DNA of 64,000 nt from Spirosoma agri (GTDB taxonomy: Bacteria > Bacteroidota > Bacteroidia > Cytophagales > Spirosomataceae): NCBI RefSeq assembly GCF_010747415.1, contig NZ_JAAGNZ010000001.1, positions 3,224,001 through 3,288,000 on the forward strand, given 5' to 3'. The position numbers and the translations under genes were made by a program. Under the pieces are notes generated by a model. The model saw nothing but the letters and a program-made list of their open reading frames with translations, did not search any database and was not told where the DNA came from. The stretch's first letter is position 1. Each line of letters opens with the position of its first letter. Shown one piece after another: positions 18,714 through 28,001 of the stretch.

Positions 18714-19667
18714 TCAATTCGGAACCAGTCGCCCCTGCGCGTCCTCTACGTGCAGCCGGTTCAGATCCAGCCCATCCAGAACTAGTACGCCCTGTATGGA
18801 TGACTGCTTTTTAGGGTCCTGCTTCCACGACCACACCAGCTTGCCCGCCGGGGTGTACTCCAGCACCTGCGTCCCACTGGCCCCATGATCGGGACCGTGT
18901 CCCTGCCAGTTAGCGACGACCCAGTTCCCGCTCTTCAGTATCTGAAATCCAGCAAAAAAATGAGGGTTTACCATGGGCGGACCACTGATGCTATCTACCC
19001 AAACGCCTTTCCGGTCGAACCGCTGAAAATTAGCCGAGTAGCCGCCACTCACCAGCGTATAGCCGTTACCCAGTCGTTGGGCCTGCCACGCATGTTGTGC
19101 TTTTTTCTGGTTGGTAAGCTGAGCCTGCCACACGATGGAGCCGTCTGGTTTTCCTTCAAACACCTGATCGTTGGCGGTAAGCAGAAAGTTACCATCGACG
19201 GTTTCCCGAATCAGTCGGACGTAGGTAAAATCGGGATAATTGATGGTTCGTTGAACGGTCTGGTTCTGATCCAGTTCGAGCAGCACGATGCCTTTTTTCC
19301 CCTGCCAGTTCAACCCAACAAGCAGTACGCTTCCATTGCGCAAGCGTCGGGCGGCAATGGTTCCGTCGAATGTCGTTAGCTCGGCTACTTTGGCTCCCGT
19401 CTTAATGTCCCGCTCTTCATAGCCCTTGCCGGTACCGATCATCACCCGCCCCTGCCCTACCAGTTGCAGATCCCGACCAGCCGGAATAGCGACGACGTAA
19501 TTTCGTTCGGGATGCGCCAGATCGACGAAGTTTAAGGTAGAGCGGCCCTCATCGCGCAACAACAACTGCCGGGATGGGTAGCTAGTGGATGAGGGTTGTG
19601 CAGTACTGTTCAGCTGAAGCAGCAACCCGAGGACCGTAACTAGACTACTGACGAGATTCCTGTTCAT
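18714..19667 (-). CDS. Exported beta-propeller protein of the pectin locus
   Basis: About 317 residues from the ATG at 19667, which provides a signal peptide (VSSLVTVLGLLLQLNSTAQ); an in-frame ATG at 19718 would add 17 residues. The mature chain consists of repeats of about 45 residues with patterns G-x-GYTLVSGG, GNWVVANWQGHG, GKLVWSWKQDP, like PQQ-type or arylsulfotransferase-like six-bladed propellers. Enzymatic residues are not evident, so it may bind rather than cleave. It is the last gene of the minus-strand pectin locus. Confidence 0.65.
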   Translation of the reverse strand: MNRNLVSSLVTVLGLLLQLNSTAQPSSTSYPSRQLLLRDEGRSTLNFVDLAHPERNYVVAIPAGRDLQLVGQGRVMIGTGKGYEERDIKTGAKVAELTTFDGTIAARRLRNGSVLLVGLNWQGKKGIVLLELDQNQTVQRTINYPDFTYVRLIRETVDGNFLLTANDQVFEGKPDGSIVWQAQLTNQKKAQHAWQAQRLGNGYTLVSGGYSANFQRFDRKGVWVDSISGPPMVNPHFFAGFQILKSGNWVVANWQGHGPDHGASGTQVLEYTPAGKLVWSWKQDPKKQSSIQGVLVLDGLDLNRLHVEDAQGRLVPN

Positions 19668-19733
19668 GCGTTTTGACACGTTGTTTTTATAGCGCGGTTG
19701 TGCATTGAGCTTGCTCATTCGACAAGCAGGTTT

Positions 19734-20954
19734 TTATTCTTTTTTTCGCTTCGTTTCTTCAAACTCAAGCGCCAGCATGATAAACGGCCCAACAGATTTG
19801 GGGTCGTTATCCCGTTTGGCTTCCTGGCAATAGTACTCGTATGTACCATCCCGGTAAGGCGTACCCCCCAAACCAGCACCGGCGCAGGCATCCGTAATGG
19901 TGACTTGCCCCGAAGGCTCCGTTTTGATAAAATGGGTCAAAATACCCTCGTATCCTTTTCGGGCTACAGTCGCGTATTTTTGGTCAATATAGCCCTTCTT
20001 AGCCGCTTTGATCAGGAAATAAACGAACATCGTGGAGGCTGACGATTCCAGGTAATTGCCATCCTGTTTGCCGACATCCATCACCTGATACCAGAGACCC
20101 GTTTTGGGGTCCTGATAGGTAGCCAGCGTTTGGGCCAGTTGATTCGTGATGGCGACAATCTGCTTTCGTTGCGGGTGGTCGGTCGGAAAATAATCGAGTA
20201 CATCTACTAACGTCATGGCGTACCAGCCCATACCGCGCCCCCAGACGTGTGGCGATTTGCCGGTTTCCTTATTAGCCCACCGCTGCTCTTTGCTTTCGTC
20301 CCAACCGTGATAATACAAACCCGTTTTCGGGTCTTTGTTATGCTTGTCGATGAGCTGAATCTGATTGGCGACGTCGGCGAACAGCGCGGGCTCCTGGAAG
20401 ATCTGCGCATACTGGGCCAGAAATGGCGAGGCCATGTACAACCCATCGAGCCACATCTGATGCGGATAATGCTTTTTGTGCCAGAAACCGCCTTCGCTGG
20501 TGCGCGGATGGGTCAGCATCTGGCTCCGCAGCAACCGGATGGCTTTCTCGTATTTCGGGTCATGTGTTTTCTCGTACAGGGCAAACAGGAACTTGCCGGA
20601 GTTGACCGCATCGATGTTATACTGCTCCAGCGTGTAGGTCTTTATCGTGCCGTCCGGATTGATCATATCGTCGGCATATTCCTTGATGTAGGCGTAGTAG
20701 GTCTCATCACTCGATTCTTTCCACACCTGTTCGAGCGCGCTGCATACCAGACCATGACAGTAATTCCAGCGGGGCGCTTTGGAAAAGTCGAGCATCCACC
20801 CTTTCGGATTGCGCATCCGATCCGAATCGGCCATCCGAACCGACCAGGGTTTGTCGGACATACCTGTTTTTTCGGCGGGTTGTGCCCAGGCAGCAGGCGT
20901 CAGTAGGGTCAGTAGAAGCGTCGCGGCACGTACGGTTCGTCTCATTCGATACAT
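19734..20954 (-). CDS. GH105 unsaturated rhamnogalacturonyl hydrolase
   Basis: 406 residues with signal peptide (cleavage after AAWAQ, residue 25). (alpha/alpha)6-barrel signatures of GH105: HQMWLDGLYMASPF, whose aspartate at 170 corresponds to the catalytic Asp of YteR, and HVWGRGMGWYAMTLVDVL. These enzymes hydrate and release the unsaturated galacturonate from the non-reducing end of lyase products of rhamnogalacturonan or pectin. No polysaccharide lyase gene is present in the window, so its substrate must be made by enzymes encoded elsewhere. It follows the GH43 gene by 30 bp. Confidence 0.9.
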   Translation of the reverse strand: MYRMRRTVRAATLLLTLLTPAAWAQPAEKTGMSDKPWSVRMADSDRMRNPKGWMLDFSKAPRWNYCHGLVCSALEQVWKESSDETYYAYIKEYADDMINPDGTIKTYTLEQYNIDAVNSGKFLFALYEKTHDPKYEKAIRLLRSQMLTHPRTSEGGFWHKKHYPHQMWLDGLYMASPFLAQYAQIFQEPALFADVANQIQLIDKHNKDPKTGLYYHGWDESKEQRWANKETGKSPHVWGRGMGWYAMTLVDVLDYFPTDHPQRKQIVAITNQLAQTLATYQDPKTGLWYQVMDVGKQDGNYLESSASTMFVYFLIKAAKKGYIDQKYATVARKGYEGILTHFIKTEPSGQVTITDACAGAGLGGTPYRDGTYEYYCQEAKRDNDPKSVGPFIMLALEFEETKRKKE

Positions 20955-20983
20955 TGTTTTTGATCTGACTAAACGTGTGGTGA

Positions 20984-22711
20984 TCAGGGCTGTGCATTGG
21001 CTACCGCTTCCACCCGGAACCAGTCGAAGTCGGCGTAGCCTGAGTCATTGATCTGCGTGGTGCGGGTGCAAAAGATGCCCATTTTAGCCCCAATCCAGCG
21101 GCCTACTTCGGCCTGAAATTCATCGCCAGTTTTGGTAAAACTCAGTCCGTCCAGGCTGTAACTGAACTGGCATTTTGCCCCGTTCGTCACGGTAACGCGC
21201 AGGTAAACCGGCGTACCCGGATTGATTCGGGTGATGACCGTTTCGGCTTCTGCTTTTCCGTCAGCGGCTTTTTTACAGACCCCATACACCAGCGCCAATC
21301 CTTCCTTATTACTTTTCAGGAACAGGTTGGCGTAGCTTAATCCCATGATAATCAGTCCCGCCTTTTCATTCTCCAGTTTTGGATTCGGCTTGAACAGCAC
21401 CTTGGTGGTAGCCATGAAGGTTTCGGCGGGAAATTTCTGCATCAGCAGATTTGGCACCTCCCAATTATTTTTCGCGTCTTCCGGTGCTTTGTAGGAATAC
21501 AATCGCAGAAACCCCGTATCACTCCCGGATCGCCGGCCGACCGTATGCCAGATGCCTTTTGGATTCGCCTGCCACTGCCATTGCAGGCCAAGTTTTAGGC
21601 TATTGAACTCATCGGATTCGGCGGGGGTAGCCATCGGATAGGATTTGCCAGCCTTCACCGGGCCACTAGTTGCCGGGCCAACGGTCGGTTTTTTGTACGT
21701 CAGCACCGGTTCTCCTTTACCATCGCCATCGGGGTCTGCGCCGATGACCGGCCAGTCGTTGACCCACTTCATGGGTTGCAGATGTACCACCCGACCGTAG
21801 GCCTCTTTGTCCTGAAAATGAAGAAACCAGTCTTCACCGGGTTTTCCGTTGACCGAGTTTGTGGTCACCCACGCGCCCTGATGCGGCCCGTTGATGGAGC
21901 TTTTCCCCTGATCCATCACGACTTTCCGCTCATAAGGGCCATAGATGTTTTTTGACCGTAACACCAGTTGCCAGCCCGTCGAAACACCACCCGCTGGCGC
22001 AAACAGGTAGTAGAACCCATTGCGCTTGTAGGCTTTTGGCCCCTCGATGGTTGGGTCCGTTTCGTGACCGTCATACACAACGACGCCTTCATCCAGCACC
22101 TTCGTACCGGCGGCATTCAGCTTTTTAACGGTGAGAATACTTTTGATACCAGCCCGGCTGCCAGCCCATCCGTGGACCAGATACACATCGCCATTGTCGT
22201 CCCAAAGTGGGCAGGGATCGATAAGTCCTTTCCCTCCTTCGACCAGGATCGGCTCCGACCACGGACCCGCCGGATCGGTCGCTTTGGTCAGGTAAATGCC
22301 AAAGTCAGGGTCAGGATAGTAAATATAAAACTCGTTGTTGTGATAGCGAATGGCCGGTGCCCATACCCCGTTGCCGTGCTGCGTTTTCTCGAAGTGTTCA
22401 ATCGGCGGCTGTCGTTTCAGCGCGTGACCGATCAGAGTCCAGTTGACCAGATCGTTCGAGTGCAAAACAGGCAGGCCCGGAATGGCGTCGAAGCTGGACG
22501 ACACCAGGTAAAAATCGTTGCCGGCGCGGCACACATCCGGGTCCGAATAATCGGCGTTCAGAACGGGGTTCTTGTACGTGCCATTGCCCTGATCGGAAAC
22601 CCACACGGTCGACACCGACGGCGTTGGGGAAACAGGTTTCAACCGGGTAGTCTGTGCGACAACGGGCAGTATCGAAACGAAAAGAAGTCCAGCTAACGGA
22701 ATCGAATTCAT
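20984..22711 (-). CDS. GH43 family arabinosidase/xylosidase-like hydrolase
   Basis: 575 residues: signal peptide to about residue 20; five-bladed GH43 propeller with candidate catalytic residues D57 (DYSDPD, base), D165 (LIDPCPLW, pKa modulator) and E223 (PTIEGPKAY, acid); then a C-terminal beta-sandwich domain (about 365-570) of the beta-xylosidase C-terminal concanavalin-like type. In a pectin locus it most likely acts on arabinan, arabinogalactan or xylogalacturonan side chains. Sits 10 bp downstream of the pectin methylesterase gene in the same transcript. Confidence 0.88.
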   Translation of the reverse strand: MNSIPLAGLLFVSILPVVAQTTRLKPVSPTPSVSTVWVSDQGNGTYKNPVLNADYSDPDVCRAGNDFYLVSSSFDAIPGLPVLHSNDLVNWTLIGHALKRQPPIEHFEKTQHGNGVWAPAIRYHNNEFYIYYPDPDFGIYLTKATDPAGPWSEPILVEGGKGLIDPCPLWDDNGDVYLVHGWAGSRAGIKSILTVKKLNAAGTKVLDEGVVVYDGHETDPTIEGPKAYKRNGFYYLFAPAGGVSTGWQLVLRSKNIYGPYERKVVMDQGKSSINGPHQGAWVTTNSVNGKPGEDWFLHFQDKEAYGRVVHLQPMKWVNDWPVIGADPDGDGKGEPVLTYKKPTVGPATSGPVKAGKSYPMATPAESDEFNSLKLGLQWQWQANPKGIWHTVGRRSGSDTGFLRLYSYKAPEDAKNNWEVPNLLMQKFPAETFMATTKVLFKPNPKLENEKAGLIIMGLSYANLFLKSNKEGLALVYGVCKKAADGKAEAETVITRINPGTPVYLRVTVTNGAKCQFSYSLDGLSFTKTGDEFQAEVGRWIGAKMGIFCTRTTQINDSGYADFDWFRVEAVANAQP

Positions 22712-22721
22712 ACAAACAAAC

Positions 22722-23729
22722 TTAGTTGGCAGCAGGTGACCAGGCCGATTTTTCGGAGAAGATGGTTTTTACGGTGTAGCGTTGAGCCTCTTTGGCCGAC
22801 AACTGTTTCGACCACGCGGCTCGCTTCGACGGATTTCCACCCGGTCCGGTGCTGCCCTGTTCGGCGTAGACTACCGTTTGCTCGTTCGCTGCATTACCCC
22901 AGTTGTCCCAACCGGCGGGCAGAACGTGACTTCCCATCTCGGTCCGGATAAAAATCGTTTTGGCTTTGTACCGCCAGGGTCGCCCCAGGTAGACTTTTTG
23001 AGCAGCGGAATCAGCAATCAGGTTGCAGTCCAGAAAAACAAATCCGTAGGTCTGGTAATCAGGCGTAGCAGCCGCTGTGATGAACGAGTCGGACAGGCTT
23101 TTGATCGTGCAGGACTGAAAAACAGCGATCGACTTACCAAAAATGAAATCGGTGGTTCCTTCGATAAAACAGTTTTCGTAATACTGCCGACTGCCTTCGG
23201 CGGCCGCATAGAGCGTATCCTGATTCCCCAGCAACTGGCAGTTTTTGCACACGAACCGGTCGCCATCGACGTGCAGCGCCACTGCTTGCCCTACGCGACC
23301 CGCCGTGTTTCGGATCGTCAGATTTTCCAGTATCGTATCCGGCGCATCCACGAACACCGTATACGATGTATACGTGCTGTATTTGCTCGCACCCGTCCAG
23401 TCTTTCCCGCCCGGAAACGCCTTGCCCGAATAATCGTCGCCCGTTATAATGACCCCTTCCTTGCTTTCGCCAATGATGTGGATGTTTGGTTTCCAGGACG
23501 GAATGACCAGCTTTTCGGCATACACACCGTTCCTGACGTAGAGCGTAACCCGCACCTGCATATGATCGCGAAAGCTGTTGACGGCCTCCTGAATCGTTTT
23601 GAAGTTACCACTCCCATCCTGGGCCACGGTTACCGAAGCGGGAGCCGTTGGAGAGGCAGGCGGAGGGGTCTGGGCAACGGCAATGAGTGCCACCAGAAAC
23701 AGGCAACTCGTTATCACTAGTTTACGCAT
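22722..23729 (-). CDS. Pectin methylesterase (CE8)
   Basis: 335 residues from the ATG at 23729, which starts a clear signal peptide (MRKLVITSCLFLVALIAVAQ) and avoids overlap; an upstream ATG at 23747 overlaps the CE12 gene by 14 nt. Right-handed beta-helix with all CE8 landmarks: G-x-YAEK, GQAVALHVDGDR, the two catalytic aspartates in GNQDTLYA (D171) and GTTDFIFG (D194), and LGRPW. Removes methyl esters from homogalacturonan so that GH28 can cut it. Exported to periplasm or cell surface. Confidence 0.92.
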   Translation of the reverse strand: MRKLVITSCLFLVALIAVAQTPPPASPTAPASVTVAQDGSGNFKTIQEAVNSFRDHMQVRVTLYVRNGVYAEKLVIPSWKPNIHIIGESKEGVIITGDDYSGKAFPGGKDWTGASKYSTYTSYTVFVDAPDTILENLTIRNTAGRVGQAVALHVDGDRFVCKNCQLLGNQDTLYAAAEGSRQYYENCFIEGTTDFIFGKSIAVFQSCTIKSLSDSFITAAATPDYQTYGFVFLDCNLIADSAAQKVYLGRPWRYKAKTIFIRTEMGSHVLPAGWDNWGNAANEQTVVYAEQGSTGPGGNPSKRAAWSKQLSAKEAQRYTVKTIFSEKSAWSPAAN

Positions 23730-23733
23730 TGTC

Positions 23734-24489
23734 TTACTTGGTTTCACGCTTTACGATCCGATCGGCCAGTTCCAGTTTCAGGCTTCTTATGTTGGCCAGC
23801 ACTACCTCGGCCATTTTTCGGGCACCGAGTTCATTGAAATGCGTGTTGTCCTCTTTACCTTCAGGATAGTTCGGGTGTTCGCCGGGAGTCAGTTGCAGAT
23901 ACAGAAGCTTGGACGTTTCAGCCCCAAGCGTTTGCAGGAGTTGCTGACTTTGCCGGTCCAAATCGATCAGTGGCGTTGCGTATTCCGTCGCTACAGTGCG
24001 CACCAGTTCAGCGTACACCGCATGGGTTTCCTCGATTTTTCCGGCGGCATCGAATTGTCGCCGGGCCACGGGTGTGATGAGTACGGGATTGGCTTTTCGG
24101 GCCCGGCTTTCGGTGATAAACCGGATCAGATTTTTTCGGAAGTCGTCTTCGGTCGTGTAGCTTTTCTTGGTCTTCACCTCGTCGTTGTGCCCGAACTGAA
24201 TCAGCACGTAGTCGCCTTCGTGCAGGTTATCGGCCACCGGTTGCCAGCGATTTTCCTCGATAAACGTTCGGGTACTTCGTCCGTTCTGCGCCCGGTTATC
24301 GACGGTTACGCTTTCATCGAAGAAGTGGGCGAAGGGCATTCCCCAACCCGTTTCGGGGTAGGCTTTCACCTGCTTGATGGACATCGTCGAATCGCCGATC
24401 AGATACACAGTAATCTTGTTGGTGGGTGGGATAAAAGCGAAAAGCAGCAGCAGGCTAAACAATAACCCACCTCTTCCAAATACACGCAT
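23734..24489 (-). CDS. Rhamnogalacturonan acetylesterase (CE12, SGNH)
   Basis: 251 residues, signal-like hydrophobic N-terminus (residues 9-22). SGNH blocks in order: GDSTMS (Ser34 nucleophile), NGRSTRTF (Gly70), GHND (Asn102) and DNTHFNELG (Asp214/His217). This is the CE12 / rhamnogalacturonan acetylesterase pattern; the enzyme removes acetyl groups from galacturonate in rhamnogalacturonan I. The stop lies 11 bp upstream of nothing else than the next gene of the operon, CE8, and the start is 10 bp after the GH28 stop, so translation is tightly packed. Confidence 0.9.
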   Translation of the reverse strand: MRVFGRGGLLFSLLLLFAFIPPTNKITVYLIGDSTMSIKQVKAYPETGWGMPFAHFFDESVTVDNRAQNGRSTRTFIEENRWQPVADNLHEGDYVLIQFGHNDEVKTKKSYTTEDDFRKNLIRFITESRARKANPVLITPVARRQFDAAGKIEETHAVYAELVRTVATEYATPLIDLDRQSQQLLQTLGAETSKLLYLQLTPGEHPNYPEGKEDNTHFNELGARKMAEVVLANIRSLKLELADRIVKRETK

Positions 24490-24499
24490 GATCAGTAGG

Positions 24500-26155
24500 T
24501 TAGTTAGTCGACGATAGAATCAGATTCTTTTCTAGTGCCCCCTTGCTAAACTCGGCTCTGGTTTTGGCCTTAGCCACATCGGTGTTCGTCACCTGAATAG
24601 CCTGACTGCGTTCACCGTTGATGGAGAAAAGTAGACTGGCCTGCGGATCGTACTGAATGGTGTCGAAGGTCAGGTTACTGCTGTTATCGACCAGAATAAC
24701 GGGCTTCGTGCTTTTGGTGATGAGCCGGACATTGGTAAACCGAATGCCACTCGCATCGATCAGCTCCACCCCCTTATCGGCCTCCAGCACCATCTTTTCC
24801 ATCGTGATATTTTTGACCGCCATTTCGGGCAGACCCCGAATGAACACGCCTTTCTTAGCACCGGTACAGACGATGTTTTCAAACTTCATATCCCGAAAAA
24901 TCGGCGTTCCGTCGTTGACAACCGGGCGTTCGTCGCGCTGGCCGTCGGTCGCGAATTTGACGAAGTAATACAGGTCGAAGAAGATGGCTTCCCCGGCGAT
25001 GTCTTTCATAAAAATATCTTTGGCGTAGATGTGCTCAACCACCCCACCCCGACCCCGTACGGATTTGAAGCGTAAGCCTTTGTCGGTGCCCATGAACGTA
25101 CAGTTCGACACGAAAATGTAGCGGGCTCCCCCACTCATCTCACTCCCGACAACGAAACCTCCGTGCCCATTATAAACCGTATTATTCCGGATAATGCCGT
25201 TTTCGGTCGGCATGCCCCGCTTGCGTCCTTCTTCATCTTTGCCCGATTTTATGCAGATCGCATCATCGCCCACATCGAGCGTACAGCCTTCGATCAGGAA
25301 ATTTTTGCAGGATTCGATGTCCATGCCATCACCGTTCTGGGCGTATTCCGGATTTTTCGTGGTCACATTCCGTATCGTCAGATCCTGACACATCAGAGGA
25401 TGCATACACCAGGCGGCTGAATTCTGGAACGTAACGCCTTCCAGCAGCACCTTTTTGCAACCGGTCAGCACCACCAGATTTGGCCGAAGAAAGTCTTTCA
25501 TGTCCTCAAAACTCGCCAGCGGCTTCTCGGATGACAGAAGCATACTCCGGCCCTCGGTGCTCACCTTTTTGAACTGCTCACTGGGATACCAAGTCGTGCC
25601 ATCGTCTTTCAGCACCCCGCCCGAGGCCACTTTCGCCTTCCACTGGTTTTCGGTCAATTGCCCTTTGTTAACGGCCCGCCACACATCCCCGTTTCCATCC
25701 ACGATTCCCTGTCCGGTGATGGCAACATTCTCCAGATTCGTACCCGAAACCGGCGATTGGTTACGGGCGGCCCGCTTTCCTTCATAGACGCCTTCCACCA
25801 GTACATACTGACTTTTGTCGGTGGTGAACAGCAACGTAGCCGCCTTTTTCAGATGCAGATTAACGTTACTTTTCAACTCGATCGGGCCGGTCAACCACAA
25901 ACCGCTCGGCACCAGCACAACGCCCCCTCCTTTCTGGTTGCAGGCGGCTATAGCCGCGTTTATCGCTTTGGTATTCAAGGTGATGCCATCGGATTTTGCC
26001 CCGTGAGCGAGAATCGTTATCGTGTCTTTCCGAAACGTCGGCTGGGCAATTTTCGGGAGATTTGTCCAGCTGTACGTGGGAGTAGACTGGGCCTGAATAG
26101 CCAACGGAACCAGCGTGGTGAGCCAAAGGCTGAGAAATCGATACCATTTAATCAT
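24500..26155 (-). CDS. GH28 polygalacturonase
   Basis: 551 residues with a signal peptide (to about Q23). Beta-helix with the GH28 catalytic motifs: NGDGMD (274-279), GDD (296-298), GHGG (330-333) and RFK (362-364), the last in place of the usual RIK. It hydrolyses alpha-1,4-galacturonosyl bonds of demethylated homogalacturonan; the long N-terminal part before the helix suggests an exo-acting or oligomer-specific form. First hydrolase after susD, separated from it by a strong hairpin at 26230-26283. Confidence 0.9.
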   Translation of the reverse strand: MIKWYRFLSLWLTTLVPLAIQAQSTPTYSWTNLPKIAQPTFRKDTITILAHGAKSDGITLNTKAINAAIAACNQKGGGVVLVPSGLWLTGPIELKSNVNLHLKKAATLLFTTDKSQYVLVEGVYEGKRAARNQSPVSGTNLENVAITGQGIVDGNGDVWRAVNKGQLTENQWKAKVASGGVLKDDGTTWYPSEQFKKVSTEGRSMLLSSEKPLASFEDMKDFLRPNLVVLTGCKKVLLEGVTFQNSAAWCMHPLMCQDLTIRNVTTKNPEYAQNGDGMDIESCKNFLIEGCTLDVGDDAICIKSGKDEEGRKRGMPTENGIIRNNTVYNGHGGFVVGSEMSGGARYIFVSNCTFMGTDKGLRFKSVRGRGGVVEHIYAKDIFMKDIAGEAIFFDLYYFVKFATDGQRDERPVVNDGTPIFRDMKFENIVCTGAKKGVFIRGLPEMAVKNITMEKMVLEADKGVELIDASGIRFTNVRLITKSTKPVILVDNSSNLTFDTIQYDPQASLLFSINGERSQAIQVTNTDVAKAKTRAEFSKGALEKNLILSSTN

Positions 26156-26229
26156 TGTCTTTTATGGACGGTTTTGTCGTGGGTAGTCGTGTTGAGTCAA
26201 CAGGTTATTCGCGCATCACTAACTGGCCT

Positions 26230-26327
26230 TTACCTCCCCCCGTCCCCTTTCCTGTTTTCAGGAAAGGGGACGGGGGGAGGTAACAACCGCTCCCCTTGTT
26301 TCGGGGGAAGGATTGGGATGGGGTAAA
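26230..26327. repeat. 25-bp perfect palindromic hairpin plus C/G-rich repeat, REP-like
   Basis: Arms of 25 bases (26230-26254 and 26259-26283) are perfectly complementary around a TTTT loop. A second smaller C4/G4 hairpin and a GGGATGGGGT tail follow to about 26327. The purine/pyrimidine strand bias and layout resemble the dispersed CCCCTCCC...GGGAGGGG intergenic repeats of many bacteria. It lies between susD and the GH28 gene and would form in the mRNA. Confidence 0.75.
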
Positions 26328-26336
26328 GCCTATAGC

Positions 26337-27980
26337 CTACTGATAACCCTGGTTTTGCGTGAACTCCGTTTTGTTGCTGATGGCGTCCAGTTGGGTTTGC
26401 GGAATCGGGCGCAACACCTGAAAGTCCTGGAGGTTGACCGCGTTGTCGGGCGCGTTGGCCCGAATGCGTTCCAGCAGTTTGCCGGTACGTTTCAGGTCGA
26501 ACCAGCGAAGTTGCTCGCCAGCCAGTTCACGGGCACGCTCATCCAGAATGTAGTCGAGTGTTACCTGAGCGGCTGTAATTTGCATAGCGGCTGCCTTACC
26601 CGCTTTGGCAGCACGGGTGCGGAGTACGTTAATGTAGTCAGCCGCAGCCTGCAAGTTGCCCAGTTTCATCTGAGCCTCAGCGGCAATCAGGTATACCTCG
26701 GCCAGCCGGATCACAAACACATCGCGGGCACTCTGGGCTTCGTTCAGGCTGGCGCGGGTGGGGTCCATGAACTTCGACAGAGTTGGATAGCGCAGGTTGT
26801 CTTTCACCGTTCCGTTGGCGTTATAAATCTTGCTCCGATCATACGTCTGGTATTTTCGCGTAGCCTCGAATGCATCCGGAATCTCCTTCCGGGTGCAATA
26901 CACCGCCGTGTCACCCAGGTTCATGCCCGCGGGCCGGGAGGTTGAATTCGCCAGCCATACCTGCTGAAACGACCCTTCATAACGGGCATCGTCATCTGTG
27001 TATAAGTCCATGAGAAAACGCGTGGGCATGTACCGGTTGAACGGTCGTCCGTTGAGGATATCACGCGTCATGCCGGGCCGGTCGTCGTACTTCATCAGAA
27101 ACAGCAGGTGCGCGTTGTTGCTGCCCCGACCGTGACCGTAGGGGTTGAAGGTGGTATTGACCAGGTCATTGAGCGCCAGATTCACGGAGTAATCCACCAC
27201 GTAGATGGCTTCTCTGGTTTTCAGATTACTCATCTTCCACAGATCGGCGTAGTTGGCTTCCAGCTTGTAGTTCGTATTCGCCAGAACGGCCTGCGCCATC
27301 TCCAGCGCTTCTTTGTTCATGCCCCGCGTCAGGTACATACGGGCCAGAAACGCCTGAGCGGCCCCTTTCGTCACTCGTCCGTATTGCGGCTGTGTAGTGG
27401 GCAGATTCGCCACGGCTAGTTTCAAGTCCTCGAAAATCTGGTTGTAGAACGTTTCTACAGGCGTCCGGTTGGCCGTGGAAATAATACCGTTCGTTTCCTG
27501 CGTCGTAAAGTGAACGCCACCCCAGCTTTCGACAATATGCCAGTAATAAAACGCCCGCAGGAACCGCAGCTCCCCTTCACGGATGGGCCGTAACGTAGCC
27601 GACAACCCCGCTTTATCGATCCGACTAATGCCGCCATTGCATAGATTGATGGCCGCGTAAAACTCCCGCCATTCGCTGGTCAGCGCCGTATTGCTTCCCT
27701 GAAGGTTCAGGTATTGGGTCAGGTCGCGGAAAACCTCTCCCGATCCACTCGTCCAGATATCCGTGCCCGTTTCGGCGATGTTATAGCCTTCTTCTTTCCC
27801 GTACCACCAGCGCTGATACGAGTAAGCTGCATTGACCAGCGTTTCGAAGCCTTCGGGTGTGGTGTACACCGTTTCGGCGGTCAGCCCGCTGGGGTTGTAT
27901 TCTTCCAGCGCATCGTTGCACGAGAAAAGGGTAAGCAGCGACAGTGTCAATACCCCCGTTTTTAAAAGAAATGCGTTCAT
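26337..27980 (-). CDS. susD: SusD/RagB family glycan-binding lipoprotein
   Basis: 547 residues starting MNAFLLKTGVLTLSLLTLFSC, a lipoprotein signal with the lipobox cysteine at 21. Helical TPR-type scaffold with SusD landmarks: an early LVNAAYSYQRWWYG, RFLRAFYYWHIVESWGGV, and the C-terminal block LDYILDERARELAGEQLRWFDLKRTGKLLERI. SusD caps the SusC channel on the cell surface and binds the oligosaccharide, here presumably pectic. Twenty-one bp downstream of susC. Confidence 0.94.
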   Translation of the reverse strand: MNAFLLKTGVLTLSLLTLFSCNDALEEYNPSGLTAETVYTTPEGFETLVNAAYSYQRWWYGKEEGYNIAETGTDIWTSGSGEVFRDLTQYLNLQGSNTALTSEWREFYAAINLCNGGISRIDKAGLSATLRPIREGELRFLRAFYYWHIVESWGGVHFTTQETNGIISTANRTPVETFYNQIFEDLKLAVANLPTTQPQYGRVTKGAAQAFLARMYLTRGMNKEALEMAQAVLANTNYKLEANYADLWKMSNLKTREAIYVVDYSVNLALNDLVNTTFNPYGHGRGSNNAHLLFLMKYDDRPGMTRDILNGRPFNRYMPTRFLMDLYTDDDARYEGSFQQVWLANSTSRPAGMNLGDTAVYCTRKEIPDAFEATRKYQTYDRSKIYNANGTVKDNLRYPTLSKFMDPTRASLNEAQSARDVFVIRLAEVYLIAAEAQMKLGNLQAAADYINVLRTRAAKAGKAAAMQITAAQVTLDYILDERARELAGEQLRWFDLKRTGKLLERIRANAPDNAVNLQDFQVLRPIPQTQLDAISNKTEFTQNQGYQ

Positions 27981-28001
27981 GATCGATTCGATGCGTTTGG
28001 G

